DNA of 64,000 nt from Oscillospiraceae bacterium (GTDB lineage: Bacteria; Bacillota; Clostridia; Oscillospirales; Oscillospiraceae). Below the pieces are notes generated by a model that saw only the letters and a list, made by a program, of their open reading frames with translations, did no database searches and was not told the DNA's origin. The DNA is taken from contig JAFQZI010000173.1 in assembly GCA_017406005.1 (NCBI GenBank), positions 1-64,000 on the forward strand, given 5' to 3'. The first letter of the stretch is position 1; every line of letters begins with the position of its first letter. Of the stretch, positions 24,965-33,693 are shown in pieces. A program made the translations under genes and the position numbers.

Positions 24965-25639
24965 CTACCGATTCCTAATCGTATTCAGTTCGTCCAGGAT
25001 CCAGGCGCAGACTGCATCCAGCCCTTCCCCGGTTTTGGCGCTGATCGGGAAGAAGACCGCTTTCGGATTGAGAACCAGAATGCGTTCCTTTGCCTTTTCA
25101 AGGTCGAAATCAAAATAATCCATCGCGTCTATTTTGTTGATCAGGACCACATCGCTGACCGTATACATCAGCGGATATTTCAAAGGCTTGTCATCCCCTT
25201 CCGGGACGGACAGGATCGTGATGTTTTTATGCGCACCGGTATCAAATTCCGCGGGACAGACCAGATTGCCGATGTTTTCGAGGATCAGCAGGTCGAGCCC
25301 CGTGGTATCATATTCCAGCAATGCCCTTGCGGTCATGTCCGCATCGATATGGCAAAGCCCGCCGTTGTGGATCTGCAGCGACTGGATGCCTGTACGGTCA
25401 GCCACATGCTGGGCATCAAGGCTGGTCTCAATGTCCACATCCATCTCACCGATATTGAGTGTGTCTTTCAGGCGGTTGATAAGTGCGACAAGAGTGGTCG
25501 TTTTCCCGCTGCCCGGTGAGGACATGAAATTTAGAAAAAGTGTTCCCTGCTCCGTGAGCTTCTTACGGATCAGTTCCGCTGCCCTGTCATTTTGCGCGAA
25601 AACCGACTCGTTGATCTGGATAACTTTTACTTCGCTCAT
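24965..25639 (-). CDS. HypB-like metal-chaperone GTPase, copy 1
   Basis: A 224-residue SIMIBI-class GTPase with Walker A MSSPGSGKTTT near residue 38, the switch/metal segment GLCHIDADM near residue 93 (Cys-His pair that binds Ni or Zn at the dimer interface in HypB), ENIGNLVCPAEFD near 117 and NKID near 160. It lacks the histidine- or cysteine-rich N-terminus of some HypB. The start at 25639 (MSEVKV) follows GGAG by 11 nt and overlaps the upstream stop (ATGA). No hypA or hydrogenase gene adjoins, so the client enzyme is unknown. Confidence 0.88.
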   Translation of the reverse strand: MSEVKVIQINESVFAQNDRAAELIRKKLTEQGTLFLNFMSSPGSGKTTTLVALINRLKDTLNIGEMDVDIETSLDAQHVADRTGIQSLQIHNGGLCHIDADMTARALLEYDTTGLDLLILENIGNLVCPAEFDTGAHKNITILSVPEGDDKPLKYPLMYTVSDVVLINKIDAMDYFDFDLEKAKERILVLNPKAVFFPISAKTGEGLDAVCAWILDELNTIRNR

Positions 25640-26307
25640 TTGCTGTTCCACTCCTTTACCTTCTGCACCAGTGCGTCTGCCAGTTCCTGTACGCCTTCTC
25701 CGGTTTTCGCCGAGATATAAAAGATCTCGATCTTCGGATTTCTGGCCCGTGCATATTTCTCCATCCGCGCTTTGTCAAAATCAAAGACGGGAAGGGTATC
25801 TATTTTGTTAACGACAAGGATGTCGCAGGTCTCATACATAAGCGGATACTTTGCAGGCTTGTCGTCTCCTTCCGGCACGGAAAGGATCGTCATATTGATA
25901 GCGGCACCGGTATCGAATTCTGCGGGGCAGACCAGATTGCCGATGTTTTCCAGGACGATCAGTTCGGCGTCTTCCATTCCAAGAGCGGCAATGCCCTGAC
26001 GCGTCATGTCCGCATCCAGATGGCACATCCCTCCGGTGTGAAGCTGAACGGACGGGACGCCGGCTTCCAGCATTGTGTTTGCATCCACCGCACTATCGAT
26101 ATCCGCTTCCATCACACCCCATTTGAGCCTCCCGGCAAAGGCTTTGTTCAAAGCAAGCAGGGTGGATGTTTTTCCGCTGCCGGGAGCGGACATCAGATTC
26201 AGCAGGCAGGTGCCTTTGCTGTGCAGATCATCCCTCAGGAGCTGTGCATCCCGGTCATTATCCTGTAAGACGGATTCCTTCAGTGCAATTATCTTGACTT
26301 TTTCCAT
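25636..26307 (-). CDS. HypB-like metal-chaperone GTPase, copy 2
   Basis: The 223-residue paralogue is very similar to the downstream copy: MSAPGSGKTST near residue 38, GMCHLDADM near 92, the identical ENIGNLVCPAEFD, SVPEGDDKP and NKID. The pair could form a heterodimer. It is the first gene of the two-gene unit; GAAAGGG precedes the ATG. Family members insert nickel into hydrogenase or urease maturation partners. Here the only metal-related neighbours are the possible nickel/peptide importer and the distant cobalamin genes. Confidence 0.88.
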   Translation of the reverse strand: MEKVKIIALKESVLQDNDRDAQLLRDDLHSKGTCLLNLMSAPGSGKTSTLLALNKAFAGRLKWGVMEADIDSAVDANTMLEAGVPSVQLHTGGMCHLDADMTRQGIAALGMEDAELIVLENIGNLVCPAEFDTGAAINMTILSVPEGDDKPAKYPLMYETCDILVVNKIDTLPVFDFDKARMEKYARARNPKIEIFYISAKTGEGVQELADALVQKVKEWNSK

Positions 26308-26468
26308 GAGATTTCCCTTTCCTCAACAGACCTGGTTCTGCTATGATCGATTTCATGTTTTCTGTCATTATTATAGGAAACAGACCGGGAAAATTCAATT
26401 GCTTTTTTGAAAAAACATCGAGGCTTTCCGCAGGAAGATTAAGATATGGTACCTGCTTGATTTTCTAT

Positions 26469-26527
26469 TTGCGAAAAAAAGATAATCTGCTATAATAAAC
26501 ATGACATACAGTTGTCATGTTTATTAT
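26469..26527 (+). promoter_or_regulatory. Promoter and 36-bp operator of the WYL regulator operon
   Basis: TTGCGA (26469-26474) and TATAAT (26491-26496) are 16 nt apart. A perfect inverted repeat with 15-bp arms and a 6-nt centre spans 26492-26527 (inner arm ACATGACA / TGTCATGT), overlapping the -10 and start site. It is placed for autoregulation. Confidence 0.85.
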
Positions 26528-26555
26528 GATAGGATACCTGCGGAGTGAAAGAAAG

Positions 26556-27464
26556 ATGAAGATAGACAGGCTGATCGGGATATTATCGGTATTGCTTCAG
26601 GAAGAGAAAACCACGGCACCTGAACTGGCTGAGAGATTTGAGGTCTCAAAAAGAACCATTAATCGTGACATCGAGGATCTGTGCAAAGCCGGTATCCCTA
26701 TACAGACATCACAGGGAATCGGTGGCGGCATCAGCATTATGAATGGATACCGGATGGACAGGACGATCCTGACATCAAAGGATATGCAAATGATCCTTGC
26801 AGGCCTGCGAAGCCTGGACAGTGTGGGCGGAAGCAGGTATTACAGCCAGCTCATGGAGAAAATTCAGGCCGGGTCTTCCGAATTTGTCAGCGGCAGAGAT
26901 TCCATTCTGATTGACCTGTCATCGTGGTACCGGGAAACACTGGTTCCGAAAATCGACACCATACAAAACGCGATCGGGAACAGGCATCTGCTGACATTTG
27001 ACTATTACGGACCGGCGGGAGAAAGCAGCCGCAGAATCGAGCCATATTACATCATATTCAAGTGGTCAAGCTGGTATGTCTGGGGCTGGTGCCTGAAGAG
27101 GAAGGACTTCCGTCTGTTCAAATTGAACCGGATGGATAAGGTTCAGGAAACAGAAACAGGTTTTATCTGCAGGAGTGTTCCGACGCCGGATCTTTCCAAC
27201 GAGAAAATCTTTCCGGGCGGGATAAAGGTAAAAGCGCTTTTCACCCCAGATGTGAAGTGGCGGCTGGTGGAGGAGTTCGGGCCGGAATGCTTTACAGAGC
27301 GTGACGACGGCAAGCTGCTTTTTACGGCTGACTACATCGATATGGACAATCTGATCACATGGATTATGACATTCGGGGATAAGGCGGAAGTGCTTGAACC
27401 GGCAGAAGCCAGGGACAGGATCTGTCATATAGCGGAAGCTTTAAGTAAAATCTACGGGAAATAA
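26556..27464 (+). CDS. HTH and WYL domain transcriptional regulator (YafY-like)
   Basis: The 302-residue protein has an N-terminal HTH_11 helix-turn-helix (residues about 6-55, APELAERFEVSKRTINRDI), a middle linker, and a WYL-type ligand-sensing domain (residues about 130-230; the family W-Y-L motif appears as WYVWGW) plus a C-terminal WCX-like extension. The start MKIDRLIGIL fits family N-termini and leaves the 36-bp palindrome outside the gene; an ATG at 26526 is an alternative. It heads an apparent operon with the DUF3795 and GyrI-like genes. Confidence 0.88.
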   Translation: MKIDRLIGILSVLLQEEKTTAPELAERFEVSKRTINRDIEDLCKAGIPIQTSQGIGGGISIMNGYRMDRTILTSKDMQMILAGLRSLDSVGGSRYYSQLMEKIQAGSSEFVSGRDSILIDLSSWYRETLVPKIDTIQNAIGNRHLLTFDYYGPAGESSRRIEPYYIIFKWSSWYVWGWCLKRKDFRLFKLNRMDKVQETETGFICRSVPTPDLSNEKIFPGGIKVKALFTPDVKWRLVEEFGPECFTERDDGKLLFTADYIDMDNLITWIMTFGDKAEVLEPAEARDRICHIAEALSKIYGK

Positions 27465-27483
27465 GAAAAAGGAGATACTTGAA

Positions 27484-27774
27484 ATGACAAATGCGAATGA
27501 ATTGATCAGCTGCTGCGGATCCGACTGCAGTACATGTTACTGCTACGGAAAAATGTGTAAAGGCTGCAGCGCCTTATGCGGAAAGGTATTCCATGCACCG
27601 GAGGGAAAAGCATGTCCGATCTATGAATGCTGCCGGATTCAGAACAGCTTCTATTCATGCGGCGAGTGCGGCAAATTGCCATGTGCGCTGATATTGGGGA
27701 CAAGAGATCCCAGCCTTTCAGAAGAAGGGTTCATGAAAACCGTTGAAGACAGAGTAAAAAGGCTTAGGGGATAA
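27484..27774 (+). CDS. DUF3795 cysteine-rich protein
   Basis: The 96-residue protein has about 15 cysteines arranged as CCGSDCSTCYCYGKMCKGC, then CPIYECC and CGECGKLPC, the pattern of DUF3795 proteins, which probably bind zinc or an Fe-S cluster. Function is unknown. AAGGAG lies 9 nt before the ATG. It is 19 nt behind the WYL regulator and 4 nt ahead of the GyrI-like gene, so the three are read together. Confidence 0.85.
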   Translation: MTNANELISCCGSDCSTCYCYGKMCKGCSALCGKVFHAPEGKACPIYECCRIQNSFYSCGECGKLPCALILGTRDPSLSEEGFMKTVEDRVKRLRG

Positions 27775-27778
27775 AAAT

Positions 27779-28537
27779 ATGGCGTTCGATTATAAGAAGG
27801 AATACAAAGAGTTCTATATGCCGAAAAACAAGCCCGGTATCGTGACGGTACCGAGCATGAATTATATCGCTGTCCGGGGACAAGGCGATCCTAATCAGGA
27901 AGACGGCGAATACAAACAGTCCATCGGGCTGCTGTACGGCATCGCCTTCACGATAAAAATGAGTAAGATGGGAGACCATCAGATTGACGGATATTTTGAC
28001 TACGTCGTCCCTCCGCTGGAAGGCTTCTGGTGGCAGGAAGGTTTTACAGGAATCGACTACTTCCATAAAGAGGACTTCCACTGGATCTCCGTGATCCGGC
28101 TGCCGGATTTCGTGACGAAAGCTGATTTTGACTGGGCGGTACAGGAAGCAACGAGGAAAAAGAAGACGGACTTCTCAAAGGCGGAGTTTCTGACCTGTCA
28201 CGAGGGACTGTGCGTCCAGTGTATGCATATCGGTTCCTATGATGATGAACCGGCTACTGTTTCCCTGATGCACGAGTACATGAAGCAGCAGGGCTATGAG
28301 CTGGACATCACCGATCAGCGGCTGCATCATGAGATTTACTTAAGCGACGCCAGAAAAGTTGCCCCGGAGAAGCTGAAGACTGTGATACGGCATCCGATAA
28401 AGGTTAAAGAGAAGCTGCTTGCAACAGATCTTGATACAGAACCCCAGATTGAAATGACCGAGGATGAAGAAATACAATTCGTCGCAGAACGTATTCTCCG
28501 GGAACACAAAGCAGCCTTTGAGGAACTTGCAAAATGA
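27779..28537 (+). CDS. GyrI-like small-molecule binding domain protein
   Basis: A 252-residue protein with the GyrI-like/SOUL-type fold. It opens KKEYKEFYMPKNKPGIVTVPSMNYIAVRGQGDPN, the typical start of standalone GyrI-like proteins. DYVVPPLEGFWWQ follows near residue 85 and a second half near EGLCVQCMHIGSYDDEP. These proteins bind hydrophobic cations and some hydrolyse cyclopropanoid toxins. The last 45 residues are an acidic extension past the usual domain. The WYL regulator operon context suggests a small-molecule response. Confidence 0.85.
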   Translation: MAFDYKKEYKEFYMPKNKPGIVTVPSMNYIAVRGQGDPNQEDGEYKQSIGLLYGIAFTIKMSKMGDHQIDGYFDYVVPPLEGFWWQEGFTGIDYFHKEDFHWISVIRLPDFVTKADFDWAVQEATRKKKTDFSKAEFLTCHEGLCVQCMHIGSYDDEPATVSLMHEYMKQQGYELDITDQRLHHEIYLSDARKVAPEKLKTVIRHPIKVKEKLLATDLDTEPQIEMTEDEEIQFVAERILREHKAAFEELAK

Positions 28538-28576
28538 TTAAGTTTTCAAAAGAAAAAGTACTCCTGCTGCATAAGA

Positions 28577-29204
28577 TTATGATTTCGCTTTTCGATAGGC
28601 AAGATAATATGTTAGATATCCGATTACACTCATCATTGTAAGCACATACAGTTCGGATACCGCAGAAGCAACCACATAAGACTTGTCGTCAAACACATTC
28701 AGAACGGAAAATGCTCCTGTGATAAGAGAAAACACCAAGAGTGCTGCCAGCAGTCCGGCTCCATCCCTGTCCTTCTTGCGGATAAAAGTCGTGTACAAAC
28801 AGTATGTAAGAAAGATCATCAGCATGCCGCCGAAACTAAGGATACCGTGCCAGACGTTTTCGGATGTCATGCTATGCCCGTTGCTTGGCATCATTTCCAT
28901 TGCTCCAAGATAGAGCACGGCGCAGGCGGCGATCATGCAGATCCTGCAGGCCAGTTTCTGTGGCTTTGATAAAACGCTCATGTTGTGCGCAAAAAAAAGA
29001 AATAAGCATAGGAATAAACAAAACCAGCATGGCAATGAAGATCTGCAGCGCGGAGCCTGAATACCAAATCATGCGTGACAGAGAAGCAAAGACTGCGGTT
29101 TCGTCGGTTGCGGTAACGCTTCCCCAGGAGAACAGCGGAGACAGGAAGAATGTGAAAATGGCGAGGATCCTCAGCCTTTTTGCTGCTTTTTCCATTTTCG
29201 TCAT
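28577..29204 (-). pseudogene. Membrane protein gene interrupted by a frameshift at a T8 tract
   Basis: The first part runs MTKMEKAAKRLRILAIF to IPMLISFF in one frame. The rest (AHNMSVLSKPQKLACRI to LAYRKAKS) lies in the next frame. They join exactly at a run of eight T on the minus strand (28998-28991); seven T would restore one 208-residue protein with six predicted helices. The product resembles DUF998-type membrane proteins, which is a weak guess. The intact N-terminal frame continues to 28872, the other to 28577. It may be a true mutation, phase variation or a base-calling indel. Its start overlaps the acetyltransferase stop (ATGA). Confidence 0.75.
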
Positions 29205-29761
29205 CCCCGCTTCATCTGCTTTTCAAAACGGAACATACCGTCATGATCTCCCATAGGCTCATCGCCGTACTCCTCATCGAACTCTGGCTCATCCGGGCGT
29301 TCCGGTTCGGGATGATGGCTGTTGAAAAACTCTACGATGTGGAATCCGCATTTGTTGACATAGAAGTGGATATTCCGCGTCTCAAAGTACGGTGTGCAGG
29401 TTTCCCAGACGAGCGTTTCGGGATACAGCCGCTCGACTTCCTGCCATGCGGCATAACCGATGCCTTTGCTGTGGACTTCCGGATTAACAAAAAGGAGCTC
29501 CAGTTCGTTGTGCCGCGTTTCTTCGTCGATCTTCAGAACAAGACCGCCGACGATCCTTTCATCTTCACGGATACGGTAGGCCACGCCTCCGTCAATACTG
29601 TGTTCGATCGTTCTGCGGGAAATGATCTCGCCATCTTCTTCAAGATGGTCGTCCCGCATCCCGAATTCCTCCATCGCACCATACTTGAATGCGCGCTGGT
29701 TGTCGAGAATAAATTGTTCCCGGTCATCGTCTGTGAGCCGGGTAAGGGTAATAGCTGCCAT
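29201..29761 (-). CDS. GNAT family N-acetyltransferase
   Basis: The 186-residue protein has the GNAT core: strand ERIVGGLVLKID near residue 70, ELELLFVNPEVHSKGIGYAAWQEVE near residue 88 (acetyl-CoA pyrophosphate loop V-x-S-K-G-I-G) and FYVNKCGFHIVEFF near 132. A 40-residue acidic and proline-rich tail follows. AAGGAGG precedes the ATG. It is translationally coupled to the broken membrane gene. The substrate is not identifiable. Confidence 0.87.
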   Translation of the reverse strand: MAAITLTRLTDDDREQFILDNQRAFKYGAMEEFGMRDDHLEEDGEIISRRTIEHSIDGGVAYRIREDERIVGGLVLKIDEETRHNELELLFVNPEVHSKGIGYAAWQEVERLYPETLVWETCTPYFETRNIHFYVNKCGFHIVEFFNSHHPEPERPDEPEFDEEYGDEPMGDHDGMFRFEKQMKRG

Positions 29762-29987
29762 AGAATAATGCCTCCTTTAAGAAAAATGCTCGGCAACAAA
29801 AGGCTTCTTCAGCCATTTGTTCCGAGCTCACTCGACATCTTATCCAACAGGCGGCCTGCAAAGCATTCACTTTACGATCCCCTACGCTACGGCGTACTGT
29901 CCTCCGATGACCGATATTTTGTTTTGAGATGTCCTTCCTCAAGGACGCCGCTACTATACCACAGAAGCAGATGAAACTCAAGTGCTT

Positions 29988-30201
29988 TTACTCTCTTATG
30001 AGATTGTGAGCTCGGGCGAGGGCGAGGAGTTCTTCGTTGCGCTGGTTCACGGAACCGAAATGATGAAGCGGGCAGCCTTACTTTATTTGCAATAAACTCA
30101 CCAGCATTGTCCCCATTCAGAACCCCGACAGCAAGAGCCGCATAAAGCTTCCGGTCATACAGATTCTTCTGCACTTTCAAGATAAGTATAATTGCCTGCA
30201 T
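29988..30201 (-). pseudogene. Remnant of a duplicated cobalamin-ABC ATPase tail, joined to an unidentified fragment
   Basis: Minus-strand codons 30074-29991 read CPLHHFGSVNQRNEELLALA-RAHN. This nearly copies the end of the ATPase at 32576-33688 (CPLQHFGSVNQRNEELLAIA-RDHN). Upstream (30201-30075) an open stretch starting MQAIILILKVQKNLYDRKLY looks coding-like, but I do not recognise it and it is out of frame with the tail. Both pieces are too short to function. Confidence 0.7.
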
Positions 30202-30535
30202 TGTACTCGTGCAACTTTATTCTTGATTAACAGATGTGCGAAAGTAAATGTTTTGCGCAATGATATACCCAAGGAATTTCGCATTTTTTATAACGGTTCA
30301 AATTTTAGCATTGAAGCAGCGTCCAGATTTTGTCCGCATTAGTAAGATCGGTATCGGCGAGCATAACGAAGATTACGAAGACGAAGCAGAAGTCCATACG
30401 GTTGGCATAGTTCAGAGAATCGACGGATACAGAGTCGGGAAAAATATACACGGTTGTTTTAATTCAGATAATGTAGTACAATGGATTTGACAAATTGATA
30501 GCTGTTGAACTGTCAGTACTTAAAGGAGCGAACAA
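30202..30535. other. Intergenic region without recognised gene
   Basis: An 80-codon open frame on the plus strand (30248-30490) lacks a ribosome site and any family resemblance. I see no RNA gene. The last 50 bp hold the promoter region and AAAGGAG site of the alpha/beta hydrolase gene. Confidence 0.4.
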
Positions 30536-31594
30536 ATGAAAAAAGTGACTAAGATCTCTGCTATTGTATTATCATTGATTGGAGTTTCCGGGATTGCGTT
30601 CGGTGTTTATTGGTATCACAACCTGCACTGGTATGACAAATATGAGAAAAACCTGAAGGAAGTCAGTGCTGTCGAGAAGCAGTACACGCTTCCTGAGGGA
30701 AGTATCATCAACTACGGCGAAGTGGAAAATGACAATCCCCCACTTCTTTTAATCCATGGACAGATGAGCATATGGCAGGACTATGCTCTTGTACTTCCGG
30801 AACTCAGCAAACGATGGCACATCTATTCAATAGATGTTTACGGGCACGGTAAGTCTTCTCATGACAAGGATCTGTACTATATCGACAGGAACGGAGACGA
30901 TATCATTCGTTTCATTAATGAAGTGATAGGGAAGCCGACCGTCGTTGCAGGTCATTCCAACGGCGCGATCACAGCAGCTTATGTGGCGGCATACGGAGGG
31001 GAGAATATTGCTGCTGCGATCCTTGAGGATCCCCCGATTTTCTCTACGGGTGGGGAAGGATGGGAAAAAAGCTTTGCCTACCTCGATACTTACAAGCCGC
31101 TGCATGATTATGATCAATCGGATCATTCACAGTGTTGGGAATCTTATTATCTGGAGCACTGCCTTTGGGGGCAACTTTTTATGAAAAATGCAATGCCGGG
31201 GCTCGCCAGTTTTGCGCAGAGTTATCATGACAGGCATCCTGGCGAGGCAGTTAAGATCGGATTCCTTCCGTATTCTGTCTGGTATGTGTTCGAATATGCG
31301 CAAAAATATGATTTTGCCTACGGTGAAAACTTCTATGATCTAAGCTGGAACCACGGTCACACGCATGAAGATATCCTCCGTTCCATCGAGGTTCCTTGCC
31401 TTTACATCCACGCGAAACAAAACGTGGCTGACGACGGGACCTTTCTCTGCGCGGCATCGAGGGAGCAGGCTGAACGCGCCGTTTCGTATATTGGCGACAA
31501 CTGCCGTCTGATCGAAACGGATACCAGCGATCATGTGATCCACACAGTCCATAAAGACTTTTACATTGACGCAGTAAACTCGATGCACGACTGA
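30536..31594 (+). CDS. Membrane-anchored alpha/beta hydrolase
   Basis: The 352-residue protein has an N-terminal membrane anchor (residues about 7-26) and then an alpha/beta-hydrolase fold outside the cell. It shows the oxyanion region LLLIHGQMS near residue 73, the nucleophile elbow VAGHSNGA (Ser near 141), and a late SDHVIH that offers the catalytic His. A lid region (about 175-270) is rich in Trp and Tyr. The substrate is unknown; esters or lactones are likely. AAAGGAG precedes the ATG. It is a single-gene unit next to degraded duplicated DNA. Confidence 0.85.
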   Translation: MKKVTKISAIVLSLIGVSGIAFGVYWYHNLHWYDKYEKNLKEVSAVEKQYTLPEGSIINYGEVENDNPPLLLIHGQMSIWQDYALVLPELSKRWHIYSIDVYGHGKSSHDKDLYYIDRNGDDIIRFINEVIGKPTVVAGHSNGAITAAYVAAYGGENIAAAILEDPPIFSTGGEGWEKSFAYLDTYKPLHDYDQSDHSQCWESYYLEHCLWGQLFMKNAMPGLASFAQSYHDRHPGEAVKIGFLPYSVWYVFEYAQKYDFAYGENFYDLSWNHGHTHEDILRSIEVPCLYIHAKQNVADDGTFLCAASREQAERAVSYIGDNCRLIETDTSDHVIHTVHKDFYIDAVNSMHD

Positions 31595-31803
31595 CAGCAG
31601 CCCTTGGGAACCCGCTGTTAATCTACCCACGCACTTAAGCATCTTCCTGTCATTCGATGTAGGAAGAGGTTTCATCAAAGTGAACTGAAATCACAGTATC
31701 CTGTGCTATGCTACCGATCTTCAAGGAAAGGGCATCATCATTTTTGGTGGTGTCCTTTTTCTATTCAGTGTATGCTCAAAGAGCATTTTCGTAAACATCA
31801 TAA

Positions 31804-31839
31804 AGACCGGCGCCCGTTGGTGCCGGTCTGTCGTTTTTT
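31804..31839 (+). terminator. Rho-independent terminator
   Basis: Stem AGACCGGC / GCCGGTCT with inner GCC/GGT pairs, followed by GTCGTTTTTTA. It lies 210 bp after the hydrolase stop. The rest of 31595-31901 holds only a weaker hairpin near 31727-31755 (AAAGGGCATCATC... with a T run). Confidence 0.75.
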
Positions 31840-31901
31840 ATTTATATGCATTCCCTATCTAGCAAGAAAGAGAGTGCATTTGATTATTTTGAATGTTGTG
31901 A

Positions 31902-32483
31902 TCATTCTTCCGGCTGAAGTGAGCTGATAATCAGAGCAGCCAAACCCTGGTAGTCTTCATCAGACATCGGATAAAATGTGAACTCCAGCAGATATCCGGC
32001 TTCGGTGCTAAAGTCAATACAGAAAACATCATCTTCACTTACATCATAGAACAAAGCATAATAACCATTTACAATAATGGTTTCAATATCTGCTACATCG
32101 GGTTCCTGCTCCAATTCCGCCTGCCATTCTTCCAGAGACTTAATACCAGCATCATAGTATACCACACTCATAACAGCAGAATCATCTTCTGTTGAGTAGT
32201 ACTTAATGAAGCCGTTTTCCCGGTCTTCTTCTGTCAGTTCTTCTTCCTCCAATAAATCAGGGAGCCAAAACTTGAGATTCACTTCATCCAGTGTCTCGAA
32301 TTTGCCTTCGATTCCGCTCTCTTTTATGTCCTGTTCAAATTCTTCCCATGTGAATTCAACAGTTTCACGCTCAGTGGCATTCTGGCTTTTAAAAGTACGA
32401 TTCGTCTTTTTAACAGCACTGGCAGACACAGAAAAAGAGCAGATCAGCAGAATCACCAGCAAAATAGAAATAATTTTCTTCAT
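31902..32483 (-). CDS. Secreted acidic protein of unknown function
   Basis: The 193-residue protein has a clear signal peptide (MKKIISILLVILLICSFSV, cleavage likely after SASA near residue 23) and a mature part rich in Glu and Asp (ELTEEDRENG, ELEQEPDVAD). There is no lipobox in the usual place; the Cys at 15 is inside the hydrophobic core. The end GLAALIISSLQPEE resembles small Bacillota surface proteins with one alpha/beta domain. I do not recognise the family. AAAGGAC lies 7 nt before the ATG. It is downstream of nothing obvious and probably monocistronic. Confidence 0.7.
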   Translation of the reverse strand: MKKIISILLVILLICSFSVSASAVKKTNRTFKSQNATERETVEFTWEEFEQDIKESGIEGKFETLDEVNLKFWLPDLLEEEELTEEDRENGFIKYYSTEDDSAVMSVVYYDAGIKSLEEWQAELEQEPDVADIETIIVNGYYALFYDVSEDDVFCIDFSTEAGYLLEFTFYPMSDEDYQGLAALIISSLQPEE

Positions 32484-32575
32484 AGATGATGTCCTTTCAA
32501 AGTGATAATATGGCTTTACTATATATGCCGGTTAATTATAACATTTTTACAGCACCCTTACAAGTACTGTCATTT

Positions 32576-33688
32576 TTATTTGAGTCTTTCTATAGCGCTC
32601 ACATTGTGATCTCGGGCAATGGCGAGGAGCTCTTCGTTGCGCTGGTTCACGGAACCGAAGTGCTGAAGCGGGCAAATCACCTCACGGCAGGAGAGCATGA
32701 CGGCTCTGGCTTTTTCGAACGCCTCCTCCCCGATCGGCTCGAAAGCCCGTTCGGAAATCACAACAGAGGCGAGAGCTGAGGCGACGGGATAATCCAGATC
32801 GTTTTCATGCAAAACGCCGGCTGCAAAGGGAATGCCTTTGCGATGTAGGGTGCGGTAAACCGGGATGCCCTCTCCCCCGCCGGCAATCACAAAAATCTGC
32901 GGAGAGCCGGAGACAGGCGGCGGCTCAAGGCTGCCGAAGCGGGTGTCATAGCTGCCGTATTCCACCTGGAAGAGCTGCTCGATATAACCGCCGGTAAAGA
33001 TCTCCTCCGGAGGCCCGAAACGGTCGACATGCCCGTCACGCAGGCAGAGGACGGTGTCGGAAAACTTCTGGGCAAGATCGAGCTCGTGCATGGAGAGGAC
33101 GGCGGCAATCTGCTTCTCGCGCACCAGTTTTTTCAGCAGATGGAGGAACTCGAGCTTGTGACGGATATCCAGAAAAGAAGTGGGTTCGTCCATCACGAGA
33201 AGCTTCGGATCCTGCGCGATAGCCCGGGCCAGCAGCACACGCTGGCGCTGCCCGTCACTGAGACAGTTGAAGTCCCTGTCCCGAAGAGGGAGCACACGCA
33301 CAAGGCTCATCGCCTCTTCGACTGCCAGAACATCATCCGGGCTTAAAATGCCGAGGCGGCCCGTGTACGGATAACGCCCGGCAGAAACCACTTCTTCGCA
33401 CGTCATTTTCTCCGGCTCCGGCTTGCCGGTGAGAACGGCGGCGCTTTTTTTTGCCAGTTCCCGCTCCGGATACGAGGTGAGGGAAAGCCCATCCAGAAAA
33501 ACGGCACCGGAGAGCGCCGGGAGCTGGCGGATCAGGGTTTTGAGAAGAGTCGATTTACCCATTCCGTTCGGCGCGATGACCGTGAGGATTTCACCGGGAG
33601 AGAGGGAAACCTCCACCCCGTTGAGCACAACGGAAGCTCCGTAGCCGACGGATAGGGCTTCGGTATAAAGAAAGGAGGCATCAGACAT
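32576..33688 (-). CDS. FecE/BtuD-type ABC ATPase with C-terminal extension
   Basis: A 370-residue protein: residues about 1-245 are an iron-chelate/cobalamin-type ATPase (Walker A APNGMGKST near 41, signature LSDGQRQRVLLAR near 140, Walker B LLVMDEPTSFLD near 162). Residues about 255-370 form an extra alpha/beta domain (FVIAGGGEGIPVYRTLHRKG, ending CPLQHFGSVNQRNEELLA). Such a tail occurs in some corrinoid-linked ATPases of Clostridia; its role is unclear. The start at 33688 (MSDASF) is set by GGAGGTG 7 nt upstream, 5 nt after the permease stop. The longer upstream open frame is permease sequence out of frame. Confidence 0.88.
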   Translation of the reverse strand: MSDASFLYTEALSVGYGASVVLNGVEVSLSPGEILTVIAPNGMGKSTLLKTLIRQLPALSGAVFLDGLSLTSYPERELAKKSAAVLTGKPEPEKMTCEEVVSAGRYPYTGRLGILSPDDVLAVEEAMSLVRVLPLRDRDFNCLSDGQRQRVLLARAIAQDPKLLVMDEPTSFLDIRHKLEFLHLLKKLVREKQIAAVLSMHELDLAQKFSDTVLCLRDGHVDRFGPPEEIFTGGYIEQLFQVEYGSYDTRFGSLEPPPVSGSPQIFVIAGGGEGIPVYRTLHRKGIPFAAGVLHENDLDYPVASALASVVISERAFEPIGEEAFEKARAVMLSCREVICPLQHFGSVNQRNEELLAIARDHNVSAIERLK

Positions 33689-33693
33689 TCTCT

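Noticed and set aside
30248..30490. Eighty-codon plus-strand open frame
   Set aside because: No ribosome site, no family resemblance, and it lies in a region of decayed duplicated DNA.
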